This document shows, in pieces, positions 1-8,974 of a stretch of DNA of 64,000 bases. Source of the stretch: Selenomonadales bacterium (GTDB lineage: Bacteria > Bacillota > Negativicutes > Sporomusales > UBA7701); contig JAHDOI010000026.1 in NCBI GenBank assembly GCA_018434945.1, forward strand, positions 1 through 64,000. Direction: 5' to 3'. Position 1 is the first letter of the stretch; each line of letters opens with the position of its first letter. Below the pieces are notes generated by a model. It ran no database searches. It was not told the origin of the DNA and saw only the letters and a list, made by a program, of their open reading frames with translations. Both the position numbers and the translations under genes were made by a program.

Positions 1-80
1 CATACCGAACACGGCAGTTAAGCCCCTATACGCCGAAAGTACTTGGCTGGCGACGGCCTGGGAGGATAGGTAGCCGCTGA
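1..80 (+). rRNA. 5S ribosomal RNA, 3' portion
   Basis: The first 80 bases match the conserved 3' two thirds of 5S rRNA: the CCGAACACGGCAGTTAAGCCC block, the GTACTTGG segment and the GGGAGGATAGG closing segment are all visible. The 5' end lies outside the window, so this is the tail of an rRNA operon. An intrinsic terminator follows directly. Confidence 0.93.
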
Positions 81-90
81 TTCAGACAAA

Positions 91-118
91 ACCCGCTCGT
101 TTATACGAGCGGGTTTTT
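91..118 (+). terminator. rRNA operon terminator
   Basis: A perfect 10-bp stem (91-100 with 105-114, loop TTAT) is followed by a T run. It ends the rRNA operon upstream of the Rrf2 gene. Confidence 0.9.
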
Positions 119-182
119 GCTGTTTGTAGGAGCTGGCGCAGCAGGTGTCAGCTCGTTAATTCCAAAAAATCATTTAATAGTA

Positions 183-211
183 TTGATATAAAAAATAGCA
201 AATGGTAAAAT
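183..211 (+). promoter_or_regulatory. promoter of Rrf2-cydABDC
   Basis: TTGATA (183-188), a 17-bp spacer and TAAAAT (206-211), preceded by TGG, resemble a sigma-A promoter with an extended -10. An 8-bp palindrome TACCGGTA (224-231) lies just downstream and could be an autoregulatory site. TAATAGTATTG (175-185) overlaps the -35 box and resembles a palindrome found before other redox genes of this window. Confidence 0.55.
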
Positions 212-257
212 AAAATAAAACTGTACCGGTATGGTATTGTATGAATGGGGGGATTGC

Positions 258-680
258 GTGCAACTCAATCAAGCGACTGATTATGCGTTCCGGGCGCTGC
301 TCCATCTGGCGGCGCTGCCTCCAGGCTCGATCGTCAGTACCCAGGAGCTGGCGGCAAGAGAGGCTATTCCGCCGCGCTTTCTCCAGAAAATAACGCGTCC
401 TCTCAGTAAAGCCGGCCTGATACGTTCCCATCGCGGCGCGGAGGGCGGGTTTGCGCTTGCCAGACCGGCGGCCGAAATCAGTCTTCTGGATATTATTACT
501 GCAATGGAAGGAAGGCTTGTCATTCATCGCTGTTTGGAGGAAAGGGATGCCTGCAACAAGCATTGTACGGAAGAGTGCCCGGTGCACGCCACCTTGGCGA
601 GTCTGCAGGATCAGCTGGTCGACGGGCTCAGGAAGGCGAATCTGACGGCATTGTTGGCCGAGAAGAAGCGTCATGACTGA
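258..680 (+). CDS. Rrf2-family transcriptional regulator
   Basis: A 140-residue DNA-binding regulator. The N-terminal winged helix (about 1-65, beginning MQLNQATDYAFRAL) is typical of Rrf2 proteins. Four cysteines follow at about 92, 99, 103 and 107; in IscR, NsrR and relatives three Cys in this region bind an Fe-S cluster, so redox, NO or oxygen sensing is likely. GTG at 258 is chosen because a GGGGGG ribosome site sits 6-7 bases upstream and the protein then begins like its family; an ATG at 231 in frame is less likely. It lies 44 bp upstream of cydA on the same strand, so control of cytochrome bd is a reasonable inference. The exact effector cannot be read from the sequence. Confidence 0.9.
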   Translation: MQLNQATDYAFRALLHLAALPPGSIVSTQELAAREAIPPRFLQKITRPLSKAGLIRSHRGAEGGFALARPAAEISLLDIITAMEGRLVIHRCLEERDACNKHCTEECPVHATLASLQDQLVDGLRKANLTALLAEKKRHD

Positions 681-724
681 TTTATTGGTGTTTCCCGGAA
701 GTCATTCGACAAGGAGGGGAAAGA

Positions 725-2110
725 ATGGATGAACTATTGTTAGCGCGATGGCAGTTCGGGATCACTTCCACCTATCATTTCCTGTTCGTGCCGCTGACAT
801 TAGGGTTGTCACTGCTGGTGGCGATGATGGAAACTGTCTACGTGCGCACCGGTAATGAGCTTTACAAAAAAATGGCCAAGTTCTGGGGGAAATTATTTCT
901 GATCAATTTTGCGCTTGGGGTGGTAACCGGCCTGGTACAGGAGTTTGAATTCGGGATGAACTGGTCGGAGTACTCGCGTTTCATGGGCGACATTTTTGGC
1001 GCCCCGCTGGCACTAGAAGCTCTAACCGCCTTTTACCTCGAATCTACTTTTATCGGCATATGGATATTCGGGTGGAACCGGCTGTCGAAGGGCCTGCACG
1101 CGGCCGCTATCTGGATCGTAGCGTTGGCCAGCAACCTCTCGGCTTTTTGGATTTTGGTTGCTAACTCTTTCATGCAGGCGCCGGTGGGTTACGTGTTGCG
1201 CAACGGCCGGGCAGAAATGAACGATTTCTCCGCGCTGCTGACCAATCCATATGTATGGAATCAGTTCCCGCATACCGTTTTGGCCGGACTGGTGACAGGG
1301 GGCGTATTCGTAATGTCAGTGAGTGCTTATCACTTGCTGCGACGCAGCCAAGTGGAGTTTTTCCGGCCATCTTTTAAGATCGGACTCATCTGCACCCTGG
1401 CCGCTAGTCTGCTGGTGGCTGGAACTGGCCATAAACAGGCTCAGTATCTCGCCGAGGTCCAGCCGATGAAACTGGCAGCCATCGAGGCGCTATGGGAGAC
1501 GGCCGACCCAGCCCCGTTCACGTTTTTTGCCGCTATCGATAGCGCGAAGCAGGAGAACAGTGGGGAGATCAGTATTCCCGGCGGTTTGTCGCTCCTGGTA
1601 CACAACTCGCTGACCGGGGAAGTGAAGGGTATCAAGAACCTCCAACAGGAAAGCGAAAAGCAGTTTGGCTCCGGCTCCTACGTGCCGGACGTGCCATCCG
1701 TGTTCTGGAGTTTCCGGGTTATGGTGGCGGCCGGTGGCTGGCTGCTGGCGGTGACCGCCCTGTGCGCCTATTACTGGCGGCGCGGTACGCTGGAGGATAA
1801 GCCGCTGCTCCTGAAGGCTGCGGTGGCAACCTTGGCGGTGCCTTATATCGCCAACTCCACCGGCTGGTATGTAGCCGAGGCCGGGCGGCAGCCGTGGATT
1901 GTTTTCGGCTTGCAGCGGGTGGAGCAAGCGGTGTCGCCTACAGTATCGGCGACCAGTATTTGGATGACGCTTATCGGGTTCACGATTGTGTATGGGGTGC
2001 TTGCCGTAATAGGGTTGTACCTTATGGGTAAGTTCGCCAAGCAGGGGCCGGCGGCACCGGCGGAAACGACTGAGTCGGTTGAAGGCAAGGGGGTGGAGCT
2101 ATGGACCTGA
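725..2110 (+). CDS. cydA: cytochrome bd oxidase subunit I
   Basis: Catalytic subunit (461 residues) of the membrane quinol:O2 oxidoreductase of the cytochrome bd type. Visible family residues are His18 in the first segment (STYHFLF, high-spin heme ligand in E. coli CydA), Glu98 and Glu106 in the ALEALTAFYLEST block, His183 in NQFPH (b558 ligand region) and a GRQPW motif near residue 388. The Q-loop is of the short type. A strong AAGGAGGGG site precedes the ATG. The stop overlaps the cydB start by 10 bp, so the two are translationally coupled. In an anaerobe such an oxidase usually serves oxygen scavenging, which fits the redox-type regulator in front. Confidence 0.97.
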   Translation: MDELLLARWQFGITSTYHFLFVPLTLGLSLLVAMMETVYVRTGNELYKKMAKFWGKLFLINFALGVVTGLVQEFEFGMNWSEYSRFMGDIFGAPLALEALTAFYLESTFIGIWIFGWNRLSKGLHAAAIWIVALASNLSAFWILVANSFMQAPVGYVLRNGRAEMNDFSALLTNPYVWNQFPHTVLAGLVTGGVFVMSVSAYHLLRRSQVEFFRPSFKIGLICTLAASLLVAGTGHKQAQYLAEVQPMKLAAIEALWETADPAPFTFFAAIDSAKQENSGEISIPGGLSLLVHNSLTGEVKGIKNLQQESEKQFGSGSYVPDVPSVFWSFRVMVAAGGWLLAVTALCAYYWRRGTLEDKPLLLKAAVATLAVPYIANSTGWYVAEAGRQPWIVFGLQRVEQAVSPTVSATSIWMTLIGFTIVYGVLAVIGLYLMGKFAKQGPAAPAETTESVEGKGVELWT

Positions 2111-3105
2111 GTGTTATCTGGTTTGTACTGGTCGCGGTTTTGTTTATCGGTTTCTTTTTCCTCGAAGGGTTCGACTACGGTGTGGGTGTTCTGCTGCCCT
2201 ACCTGGGACGCAACGACGACGAGCGGCGCCTAATTATCGGCTCGATCGGTCCGGTGTGGGACGGCAACGAGGTTTGGATGATAACGGCTGGGGGAGCGCT
2301 GTTCGCCGCCTTTCCCCATGTGTACGCCACGCTGTTCAGCGGCTTTTACCTCGCGTTGTTCCTGATGCTCGTCGCCCTCATCATCCGCGGCGTGGGATTG
2401 GATTTTCGCAGCAAGCAGCCCGGCCCCGTCTGGCGCAGTACCTGGGATTGGCTGATTTTCGCCGGCAGCCTGGTGCCAGCTCTGCTGTGGGGCGTGGCAG
2501 TGACTAACCTCATTAAAGGGGTGCCCATCGACGCCAAAATGAATTATGTCGGTACGTTCTTCGATCTGCTCAACCCATATACGCTGGCGGGGGGCGCTGC
2601 TTTCCTCCTGGTATTCGTATACCACGGGGCGGCATATCTTACCCTCAAGCTGGAGGATGACTTAGCGCAACGGGCCCGCCGGGCGGCGCTCGTTATCGGC
2701 TGCTTCACCGCGGTCGCGTGCCTGGTGTTGGTAGGTTTGACTTACGTAAATACCGACCTTTTCGCCAGCGTCGGCGCGGGCATCAGCCTGTGGGCGGCCG
2801 TAGGCGCGTTCCTTTTAAGCTACCTTGCCATGCGGGCCGGCCGAACCGGATGGGCGTTCGTCGGTAGCGGGCTGGCCATCGTGCTTACGACGGCGACTTT
2901 CTTCTGGGGCCTTTTCCCCCGCCTGATGGTATCCAGCCTTAATCCCGCCTGGAGCCTCACGGTGGCCAATGCGTCATCCAGTCCGCTCACGTTGAAGGTG
3001 ATGACTGTTGCCGCCGGATTGCTAGTACCGGTCGTGCTGCTCTATCAGGCCTGGTCCTACTGGATTTTCCGCAAGAGGGTAACGCTGCGAGACCTCGAAT
3101 ACTAA
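2101..3105 (+). CDS. cydB: cytochrome bd oxidase subunit II
   Basis: A 334-residue multi-span membrane protein, partner of CydA in cytochrome bd. The N-terminus (FFFLEGFDYGVGVLLP) and the following GPVWDGNEVWMITAGGALFAAFP block are the family signature. It starts inside the end of cydA. A weak hairpin with a T run lies between this gene and cydD, so some transcripts may end here. Confidence 0.96.
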   Translation: MDLSVIWFVLVAVLFIGFFFLEGFDYGVGVLLPYLGRNDDERRLIIGSIGPVWDGNEVWMITAGGALFAAFPHVYATLFSGFYLALFLMLVALIIRGVGLDFRSKQPGPVWRSTWDWLIFAGSLVPALLWGVAVTNLIKGVPIDAKMNYVGTFFDLLNPYTLAGGAAFLLVFVYHGAAYLTLKLEDDLAQRARRAALVIGCFTAVACLVLVGLTYVNTDLFASVGAGISLWAAVGAFLLSYLAMRAGRTGWAFVGSGLAIVLTTATFFWGLFPRLMVSSLNPAWSLTVANASSSPLTLKVMTVAAGLLVPVVLLYQAWSYWIFRKRVTLRDLEY

Positions 3106-3113
3106 TTAAAGGC

Positions 3114-3149
3114 GACCGTGACTATCCTCGAGCAAGGTCACGGTCTTTT
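3114..3149 (+). terminator. possible intra-operon attenuator between cydB and cydD
   Basis: An 8-bp stem (3114-3121 with 3138-3145) with a long loop is followed by TTTT. It could reduce transcription of the CydDC assembly transporter relative to the oxidase; the stem is short, so partial termination at best. Confidence 0.4.
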
Positions 3150-3166
3150 CATCGAGGGGGGCGGCG

Positions 3167-4891
3167 ATGTTTCACCGCGATTTGTGGAACGAAGGGAAAA
3201 AACACAGTTGCCTGCTGGCGCTGCTGACAGGCGCGGGCGTGGCCGCGGGCGGCGCAGCGGTGGCTCAGGCTTATGTTTTCGCGTGCCTTGTGGACGGCGT
3301 GTTTTTGAAGGGGATGGGAGTCGGTGAATTGACTCCTTGGCTTTATTGGCTGGTGGCGGTAATGGTGGTCAGGGCGGCAATCGTCTGGGCGATCGAATCC
3401 GCCGGAAGCAGATTGGCGATGGCGGTGAAAAGCGATCTCAGGCGGCGCCTGCTGGCCCATCTGGCCGCGCTGGGGCCGGTGCACGGCGGGGCGGAGAGGA
3501 CGGGAGAACTGGCCAATCTGCTGGGTGAAGGACTGGAAAGTCTCGACACCTTTTTCAGTCGCTACCTGCCGCAGTTGGTGGTGGCTGTGGCCGTGCCGCT
3601 GCTTGTGCTGGCGGTCGTGGTTCCTATCGACGGCACGGCCGCCCTCATCATGCTGGCGACGGCGCCGCTTATCCCGGTGATGATGGCGCTGATCGGCCAC
3701 TGGGCGGGCGAACTGCACCAAAAGCGCTGGCAGGTGCTCAGCCGCCTGAGCGGCCACTTTCTCGATGTGATGAAAGGGCTTTCGACCCTTAAGCTTTTCG
3801 GTCGCAGCCGCGAGCAGACGGAGATTATATTTGCTTATAGCGAGGATTTCCGGCGAAAGACGATGGGTGTACTGCGGGTAGCGTTTCTTTCGTCGCTTGC
3901 CCTTGAATTGTTGTCGACAATCAGCGTTGCCCTGGTGGCGGTGACCGTCGGCTTAAAGCTTCTGTACGGGGGCATCGGTTTTCGGGAAGCCTTTTTTATC
4001 TTGCTGCTGGCGCCGGAGTTTTATCTGCCTTTCAGGCTGCTGGGCAGCCATTTCCACGCCGGGGCGGCGGCCATCGCCGCAGCGGAGCGCATTTTCGGCC
4101 TGTTGGCGCAGCCGCTGCCGGCAAGCGTTTTCGGCGTACTCCCTCTGGTAGCCGGCGAGGCCATAACGGTGGAATTGGCTGACGTTGCCTTCAGCTACCC
4201 CGGGCGCGACAAAGCGGCGCTGCAGAATGTGTCCTTTACCATCCCGGCCGGCAAGCGGGTGGCGCTGGTGGGGCCGAGCGGCGCCGGCAAAACTACGGTG
4301 GTCAATCTGCTGCTCGGGTTTGCCGCGCCTTCGCAGGGAACGATACGCGTGAACGGTCAGGATCTCGGGAGCATCTGCCGGGAAGCCTGGCTTAGCCGTG
4401 TCGCCTACATCTCCCAGTTTCCGCATATTTTTGCCGGCACGGTCGCCGACAATATCCGTCAGGACCGCGAGGGTTCGCTGGCGGAGGTCGAAGCGGCGGC
4501 AACGGCGGCCGGGGCGCACGAATTCGTCAGCCGCCTGCCGCAGGGATATGACACCATCGTCGGCGAGGGCGGCCAGACCCTGAGCGGCGGCGAAGCGCAG
4601 CGCATCGCCATCGCCCGCGCTTTTTACCGCCAGGCGGCGGTGATTATTCTCGATGAGGCGACGAGCGGACTGGATCCCAGGACGGAGAAAGCCGTGCGTG
4701 CCGGGCTGGATCGGCTTTTGGCCGGACGCACGGCGCTCGTGGTCGCCCACCGCCTGACAACGGTATATACTGCCGATGTGATCGTCGTACTGACCGAAGG
4801 CATGGTTAGCGAGCAGGGCCGCCATGAAGAACTGATGGCCAGACAGGGGGTGTATTCCCGGTTGGTTGGCGCCTACCGGGGAACGGCATGA
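3167..4891 (+). CDS. cydD: thiol reductant ABC exporter subunit CydD
   Basis: Half of the heterodimeric CydDC ABC transporter, which exports cysteine/glutathione-type thiols and is needed for cytochrome bd assembly. The first 330 residues form a six-span transmembrane domain. The nucleotide-binding domain carries Walker A (GPSGAGKT), the LSGGEAQR signature and Walker B with catalytic Glu (VIILDEAT). At 574 residues it has normal length, and it overlaps cydC by 4 bp (ATGA). A GGGGGG ribosome site precedes the ATG. Position after cydAB separates it from other exporters of this fold. Confidence 0.93.
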   Translation: MFHRDLWNEGKKHSCLLALLTGAGVAAGGAAVAQAYVFACLVDGVFLKGMGVGELTPWLYWLVAVMVVRAAIVWAIESAGSRLAMAVKSDLRRRLLAHLAALGPVHGGAERTGELANLLGEGLESLDTFFSRYLPQLVVAVAVPLLVLAVVVPIDGTAALIMLATAPLIPVMMALIGHWAGELHQKRWQVLSRLSGHFLDVMKGLSTLKLFGRSREQTEIIFAYSEDFRRKTMGVLRVAFLSSLALELLSTISVALVAVTVGLKLLYGGIGFREAFFILLLAPEFYLPFRLLGSHFHAGAAAIAAAERIFGLLAQPLPASVFGVLPLVAGEAITVELADVAFSYPGRDKAALQNVSFTIPAGKRVALVGPSGAGKTTVVNLLLGFAAPSQGTIRVNGQDLGSICREAWLSRVAYISQFPHIFAGTVADNIRQDREGSLAEVEAAATAAGAHEFVSRLPQGYDTIVGEGGQTLSGGEAQRIAIARAFYRQAAVIILDEATSGLDPRTEKAVRAGLDRLLAGRTALVVAHRLTTVYTADVIVVLTEGMVSEQGRHEELMARQGVYSRLVGAYRGTA

Positions 4892-6612
4892 GATACCTGG
4901 GGCGTCTTGTGGGACTGGCCGGCCCTGTATGGGGCTTGCTGGCAGCGTCGTCGGCGGTCGGTTTCCTGGCGGTGGCGGCCGGGGCAGGCATGCTGGCGAC
5001 GGCCGCTTATCTCATCGCCATGGCGGCCTTGTCGCCGCCGCTTGCCGCGCTGTCGGTTTCGATCGTGGGCATACGCCTGTTCACGCTGCTACGGGCCGGG
5101 GCCCGTTACCTTGAGCGCTATCTGTCGCATGATGCGACCCTGCGTCTTTTGAGCGCACTGAGAGTGCGGCTGTACGCGGCTCTCGAGCAGATGCCGCCCG
5201 CCCGTTTTGCCGGGATTAGCGATGCCGATTTGTTCACGCGCCTGGTCGCCGATATCGACAGGCTGCAGTTCTTTTATCTGCGGGTTGTGTTGCCGCCGCT
5301 TATCGCCATTTTGACGGCGGCTGGCCTGGCATGTTTTCTCGGCGTGTTTGCCGGACAGCTGATATATCCCGTGCTTGCCGGGTTTCTGCTGGCCGGGGTG
5401 GTGTTACCGCTGGCCTTTTACCGTCTGGGGGCCGGGCTGGGAAGAAACTTGACGACCGCCGGAGCCGGACTGAATGCGGCGGTAATCGACAGTTTGCGCG
5501 GGTGGCGGGAAATAGCGGCATCCGGTGATACGGGTCGCCAGCTCGAACGTGCGACCCAGGCCTGCGCTAGTCTGTCGCTTGCCCAGCTACGGGCGGCTGA
5601 CCTAACCGGTATGGCCGATGCCGCCAGCGGCCTGGTGCTTAATATTACGGTACTGGCTGCCTTTCTGGCTGCGGCCGGGATGGTGCGGGGCGAACAGATC
5701 GCCGGCGTCTATCTGGGCGCGCTGACTCTGGTTGTCCAGGGGGCGGCCGAGGCGGTGCTGCCGCTGACCGCGTCCTTCCGCTACTGGGGCGAATGTCTGA
5801 CGGCGGCTGAACGCATTATCTCCGTACTTGCGTCAAACCCGGTCGCAGTCAGGCCGGCAGTCGAAGCGCCGCCGGCGGCATATGGTCTGGAGCTGCGCGA
5901 TGTCCGCTTCCGGTACAGGCCGGACGGCCCATGGGTGCTCGACGGTCTTTCCCTTTCAATTCCGGCGGGCAGCAGGGTGGCGGTCGTGGGCGTCAGCGGA
6001 GCCGGTAAAAGCACGCTGGCCAGACTGTTGCTGCGTTTTTACGAGCCTAATGGTGGCGCCATTTTCTTGGGCGGGCGGGAGATAAGCGAATACCAGGCGG
6101 AGGCCGTGCGGTCGGTGATGGGAGTGCTTGAGCAAAACAACCATCTTTTCAACGCCAGCGTAGCCGATAATATCCGGCTTGCCTACCCGGCGGCCGGCGA
6201 GGCTGAGGTTATCGCCGCAGCTGGGGATGCCGGACTCGGAGCGGTGATCGATAAATTGCCTCAGGGGATGGCGACGCTGGTGGGAGAGAACGGTCATTGC
6301 CTGTCGGGAGGCGAGCGTCAGCGGGTGGCGATGGCCCGAGTGCTGCTGAAAAAACCGGCAGTCGTCATTCTCGACGAACCGACCGCAGGGCTCGACCCTG
6401 TAAGCGAGCAAGTGCTGCTGGCCGCGCTGCTGGCCAACACGGCAGGACGTACGACAATTTTGATTACCCATCGGCTTTCAGGGTTGGCGGCTATGGACGA
6501 TATCGTTGTGCTCGACCGTGGGCGGGTGGCCGAACAAGGGCGTTTCGACGAGCTTCTTTCCAGGAAAGGTCTGTTTTATGACATGTGGCAGATTGAACAA
6601 GACGTGTTCTAA
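4888..6612 (+). CDS. cydC: thiol reductant ABC exporter subunit CydC
   Basis: Second half of the CydDC exporter, 574 residues. An N-terminal membrane domain is followed by an ATPase domain with GVSGAGKST, CLSGGERQR and VVILDEPT. Its start overlaps the cydD stop (ATGA), so it is translationally coupled and is the last gene of the operon. A perfect 22-bp hairpin follows its stop. Confidence 0.93.
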   Translation: MRYLGRLVGLAGPVWGLLAASSAVGFLAVAAGAGMLATAAYLIAMAALSPPLAALSVSIVGIRLFTLLRAGARYLERYLSHDATLRLLSALRVRLYAALEQMPPARFAGISDADLFTRLVADIDRLQFFYLRVVLPPLIAILTAAGLACFLGVFAGQLIYPVLAGFLLAGVVLPLAFYRLGAGLGRNLTTAGAGLNAAVIDSLRGWREIAASGDTGRQLERATQACASLSLAQLRAADLTGMADAASGLVLNITVLAAFLAAAGMVRGEQIAGVYLGALTLVVQGAAEAVLPLTASFRYWGECLTAAERIISVLASNPVAVRPAVEAPPAAYGLELRDVRFRYRPDGPWVLDGLSLSIPAGSRVAVVGVSGAGKSTLARLLLRFYEPNGGAIFLGGREISEYQAEAVRSVMGVLEQNNHLFNASVADNIRLAYPAAGEAEVIAAAGDAGLGAVIDKLPQGMATLVGENGHCLSGGERQRVAMARVLLKKPAVVILDEPTAGLDPVSEQVLLAALLANTAGRTTILITHRLSGLAAMDDIVVLDRGRVAEQGRFDELLSRKGLFYDMWQIEQDVF

Positions 6613-6658
6613 ATAGCGAAAAGGGCGAAGACAGAGGTCTTCGCCCTTTTCGCTATTT
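6611..6658. terminator. bidirectional terminator between cydC and a small ORF
   Basis: A perfect 22-bp inverted repeat (6611-6632 with 6637-6658, loop AGAG) covers the cydC stop and ends in the stop codon of the converging small gene. The stem contains CCCTTTTCGC on its 3' side rather than a classic trailing T run. Confidence 0.7.
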
Positions 6659-6779
6659 ACTTGTCGAATGCGAGCAGGATGACCGGGTTGCCAAATTTTT
6701 TCGCCAACTCGCCCTCATAATCCCTGATGGCGGCGATCTGATCCGGCGACAGTTTGGCCAGCGGCGCGGAGAGGTCCAT
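6657..6779 (-). CDS. small protein of unknown function (40 aa)
   Basis: A 40-residue reading frame beginning MDLSAPLAKLSPDQ and ending NPVILLAFDK, with an AGGAGAT ribosome site 8-9 bases upstream of the ATG. It is acidic-amphipathic, has no Cys and no signal peptide. The good ribosome site, the hairpin at its end and the open gap around it support a real gene; I do not recognise the family. It sits just downstream of fba on the same strand, but the fba terminator at 6877-6907 separates them. Confidence 0.6.
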   Translation of the reverse strand: MDLSAPLAKLSPDQIAAIRDYEGELAKKFGNPVILLAFDK

Positions 6780-6876
6780 TGTTTGTGAATCTCCTTTCGA
6801 TTAAGTTTTTGTTCATAACATCTCCCAACAAGGCCGGTCTATACGCGATTTAATACAGCGACAGCCTCTGACGCAT

Positions 6877-6907
6877 AAAAAAAGACCGGAACCTTGCGGT
6901 TCCGGCC
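6877..6907 (-). terminator. fba terminator
   Basis: On the minus strand an 8-bp GC-rich stem (6898-6905 with 6886-6893, 4-base loop) is followed by seven T residues. Confidence 0.85.
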
Positions 6908-6912
6908 ATTTT

Positions 6913-7839
6913 CTACAGACGGTTGCTGGCGCCCAGGACGTTATTGATTTTGTGTCTGACCATGTTCTTGATCGCTTCGCGGGCCGGCCGCAGATAATCG
7001 CGGGGATCAAACTTGTCGGGATTCTGGGCGAGGGACTCGCGAATGCTGGCGGTCATAGCCAGGCGGAGGTCTGTGTCGATATTGATCTTGCAGACACCCA
7101 TCGTACCGGCCTTCTTGAGCATCTCTTCAGGAACGCCTTGCGCGTCATTTATCTGGCCGCCGTAAGCGTTGCATTTGGCGACGAATTCGGGCAGGACGGT
7201 GGAGGCGCCATGGAGGACGATGGGGAAGCCGGGAAGAAGGGCGGCTATTTTGGCGAGACGGTCGAAATCAAGCTTCGGTTCCCCTTTGAATTTATAGGCG
7301 CCGTGGCTGGTGCCGATAGCGATAGCCAGCGAATCGACCCCGGTACGGCGTACGAAGTCGGCGGCCTGATCGGGGTCGGTGTATGTGGCGTCTTTGGCGC
7401 TGACATTGACGGCATCCTCTACCCCGGCAAGGCGGCCAAGTTCGCCTTCGACGGTGACGCCGCGGGCGTGGGCATATTCGACCACCTTTTTGGTCAGGGC
7501 GATATTCTCTTCATAGGGGTGCTTGGAGCCATCGATCATGACGGACGTAAACCCGCCATCGACACAGGCTTTGCAGATCTCGAAATCTTCCCCGTGGTCG
7601 AGATGCAGGCAGATCGGCAGACCGGTGTCTTCGACGGCCGCTTCGACGAGTTTCATTAGGTAGACGTGTTTGGCGTATTTGCGAGCGCCCGCCGATACCT
7701 GCAGGATTAGCGGGGCCTGTTCTTCTTTAGCGGCGTCGACGATACCCTGGATGATTTCCATATTATTGACGTTAAACGCACCCACGGCGTATTTGCCATA
7801 GGCTTTCTTGAACATTTCCGCTGACGATACCAACGGCAT
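6913..7839 (-). CDS. fba: class II fructose-1,6-bisphosphate aldolase
   Basis: Zinc-dependent aldolase of glycolysis and gluconeogenesis, cleaving fructose 1,6-bisphosphate to dihydroxyacetone phosphate and glyceraldehyde 3-phosphate. The metal-site block HLDHGEDFE, the later VLHGAS motif and the NIDTDLR phosphate-binding segment are all present. The length (308 residues) is usual for the class II family. An AGGAGGG site precedes the ATG, and an extended -10 promoter lies 30 bp further up. It is flanked by its own promoter and terminator, so it is probably monocistronic. Confidence 0.96.
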   Translation of the reverse strand: MPLVSSAEMFKKAYGKYAVGAFNVNNMEIIQGIVDAAKEEQAPLILQVSAGARKYAKHVYLMKLVEAAVEDTGLPICLHLDHGEDFEICKACVDGGFTSVMIDGSKHPYEENIALTKKVVEYAHARGVTVEGELGRLAGVEDAVNVSAKDATYTDPDQAADFVRRTGVDSLAIAIGTSHGAYKFKGEPKLDFDRLAKIAALLPGFPIVLHGASTVLPEFVAKCNAYGGQINDAQGVPEEMLKKAGTMGVCKINIDTDLRLAMTASIRESLAQNPDKFDPRDYLRPAREAIKNMVRHKINNVLGASNRL

Positions 7840-7870
7840 AGCGATCCCTCCTAGCTTATTGTCCGCGTTA

Positions 7871-7879
7871 ATTATACCA
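7871..7879 (-). promoter_or_regulatory. extended -10 promoter of fba
   Basis: On the minus strand TGGTATAAT forms an extended -10 element about 32 bp upstream of the fba start. The -35 region is poor, which extended -10 promoters tolerate. Confidence 0.5.
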
Positions 7880-7933
7880 CATTTTCCAAATCAGAGAAAA
7901 AATAGTGCAAAAAGATTCCGGGCGCTAAAGCCA

Positions 7934-8845
7934 CTATTCAGCGGTGCCTCCGGTTGCCCGTCCTGCCTGCAGCCCGGCCAGCAGGCAAGCCATATCCTCG
8001 GGGAGAGGGCTGGTTAGCGATACCGGCAGGCCGCCGATGGGATGCGTGAAGGACAGGGCGGCGGCATGAAGGGCCGGCCGGCCGATGAGGACGGTAGATC
8101 CCCCGTAAAGGTCGTCGCCGAGGATGGGGTGACCGATATGGGACAGATGAACACGGATCTGGTGCGTCCGGCCCGTAAGCAGGCGAAGGCGGACCAGGCT
8201 GTGCGGACCGGCCGCGGCAACGGTTTCGTAGGCGGTGGAGGCGGCTTTTCCCTCGGGACTTACGGTGCGCTGGATAATGCTGCCGGCGAGACGGCCTATA
8301 GGAGCCTCGATCAGGGCGGCCGGCGGGTGGGGGTGGCCGGTGACGAGGGCCAGATAGGTGCGATCGAGATGCTTGCCGTCGTCGGCGAAAAGGAGGTGCT
8401 GAATATGCGGGTTTTTGGCGATAAGGATCAGACCTGATGTGTTGCGGTCCAGGCGGTGTGCCGGGTGGAATGCGCCGGCTTCGCCGCCGGCACGCAGGTG
8501 GTGGACCACCGCGTTTGCCAGCGTAGGTTCCGGCGGGCCGCTTGCCTGATGAACAAGCAGCCCGGCCGGCTTGTCCACCACCAGGAGGTGCTCGTCCTCG
8601 TAACAGACGGTTATTGGCAGCGGAATAGGTGCGATATCGCTCTCGTCGGGCCAGACGATTGTCAGTGTATCTCCCGGCGATACGACCACCTGCCAGGGAA
8701 CGGGTCTGCCGTTGAGTCGGACGGCGTCCGGGGTGCGTTTGAGCTTGCGGCGGAGGGTAAGGGAGAAACTCAGCCTGCGCAGGAGTTTGCCGAGCGGCGC
8801 GGGTTGTTCTTCGACAGGGAGTATGAATGTGAACATGGGTTTCAA
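7934..8845 (-). CDS. RluA-family 23S rRNA pseudouridine synthase
   Basis: Isomerises uridine to pseudouridine in rRNA. The catalytic HRLDRNTSG motif (Asp is the nucleophile) lies near residue 132, preceded by VVDKPAGLLVH and followed by LLTGRTHQIRVHLSHIGHPILGD, the RluA/RluD signature. The N-terminal 80 residues form an S4-like region. The 303-residue length fits the RluD branch. The C-terminal tail is Ala/Gly rich. The exact target uridine cannot be told from sequence. Confidence 0.92.
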   Translation of the reverse strand: MKPMFTFILPVEEQPAPLGKLLRRLSFSLTLRRKLKRTPDAVRLNGRPVPWQVVVSPGDTLTIVWPDESDIAPIPLPITVCYEDEHLLVVDKPAGLLVHQASGPPEPTLANAVVHHLRAGGEAGAFHPAHRLDRNTSGLILIAKNPHIQHLLFADDGKHLDRTYLALVTGHPHPPAALIEAPIGRLAGSIIQRTVSPEGKAASTAYETVAAAGPHSLVRLRLLTGRTHQIRVHLSHIGHPILGDDLYGGSTVLIGRPALHAAALSFTHPIGGLPVSLTSPLPEDMACLLAGLQAGRATGGTAE

Positions 8846-8944
8846 TCCTTTACAGATACTTATATTAGTATTTCGTTTTCAGGCGTGCCGATTCCTGGGT
8901 TAGTACGGTATGCCGAGCAGGCTTTTGGAAATAGCGGGGCAGGC

Positions 8945-8974
8945 AAAAAAAACCTGCCCTTGCAGGCAGTTTTT
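8945..8974 (-). terminator. terminator of the 155-aa gene
   Basis: A small GC hairpin (CTGCC/GGCAG, around 8955-8970) precedes a run of T residues on the minus strand just after the stop of the gene at 8975. Confidence 0.6.
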
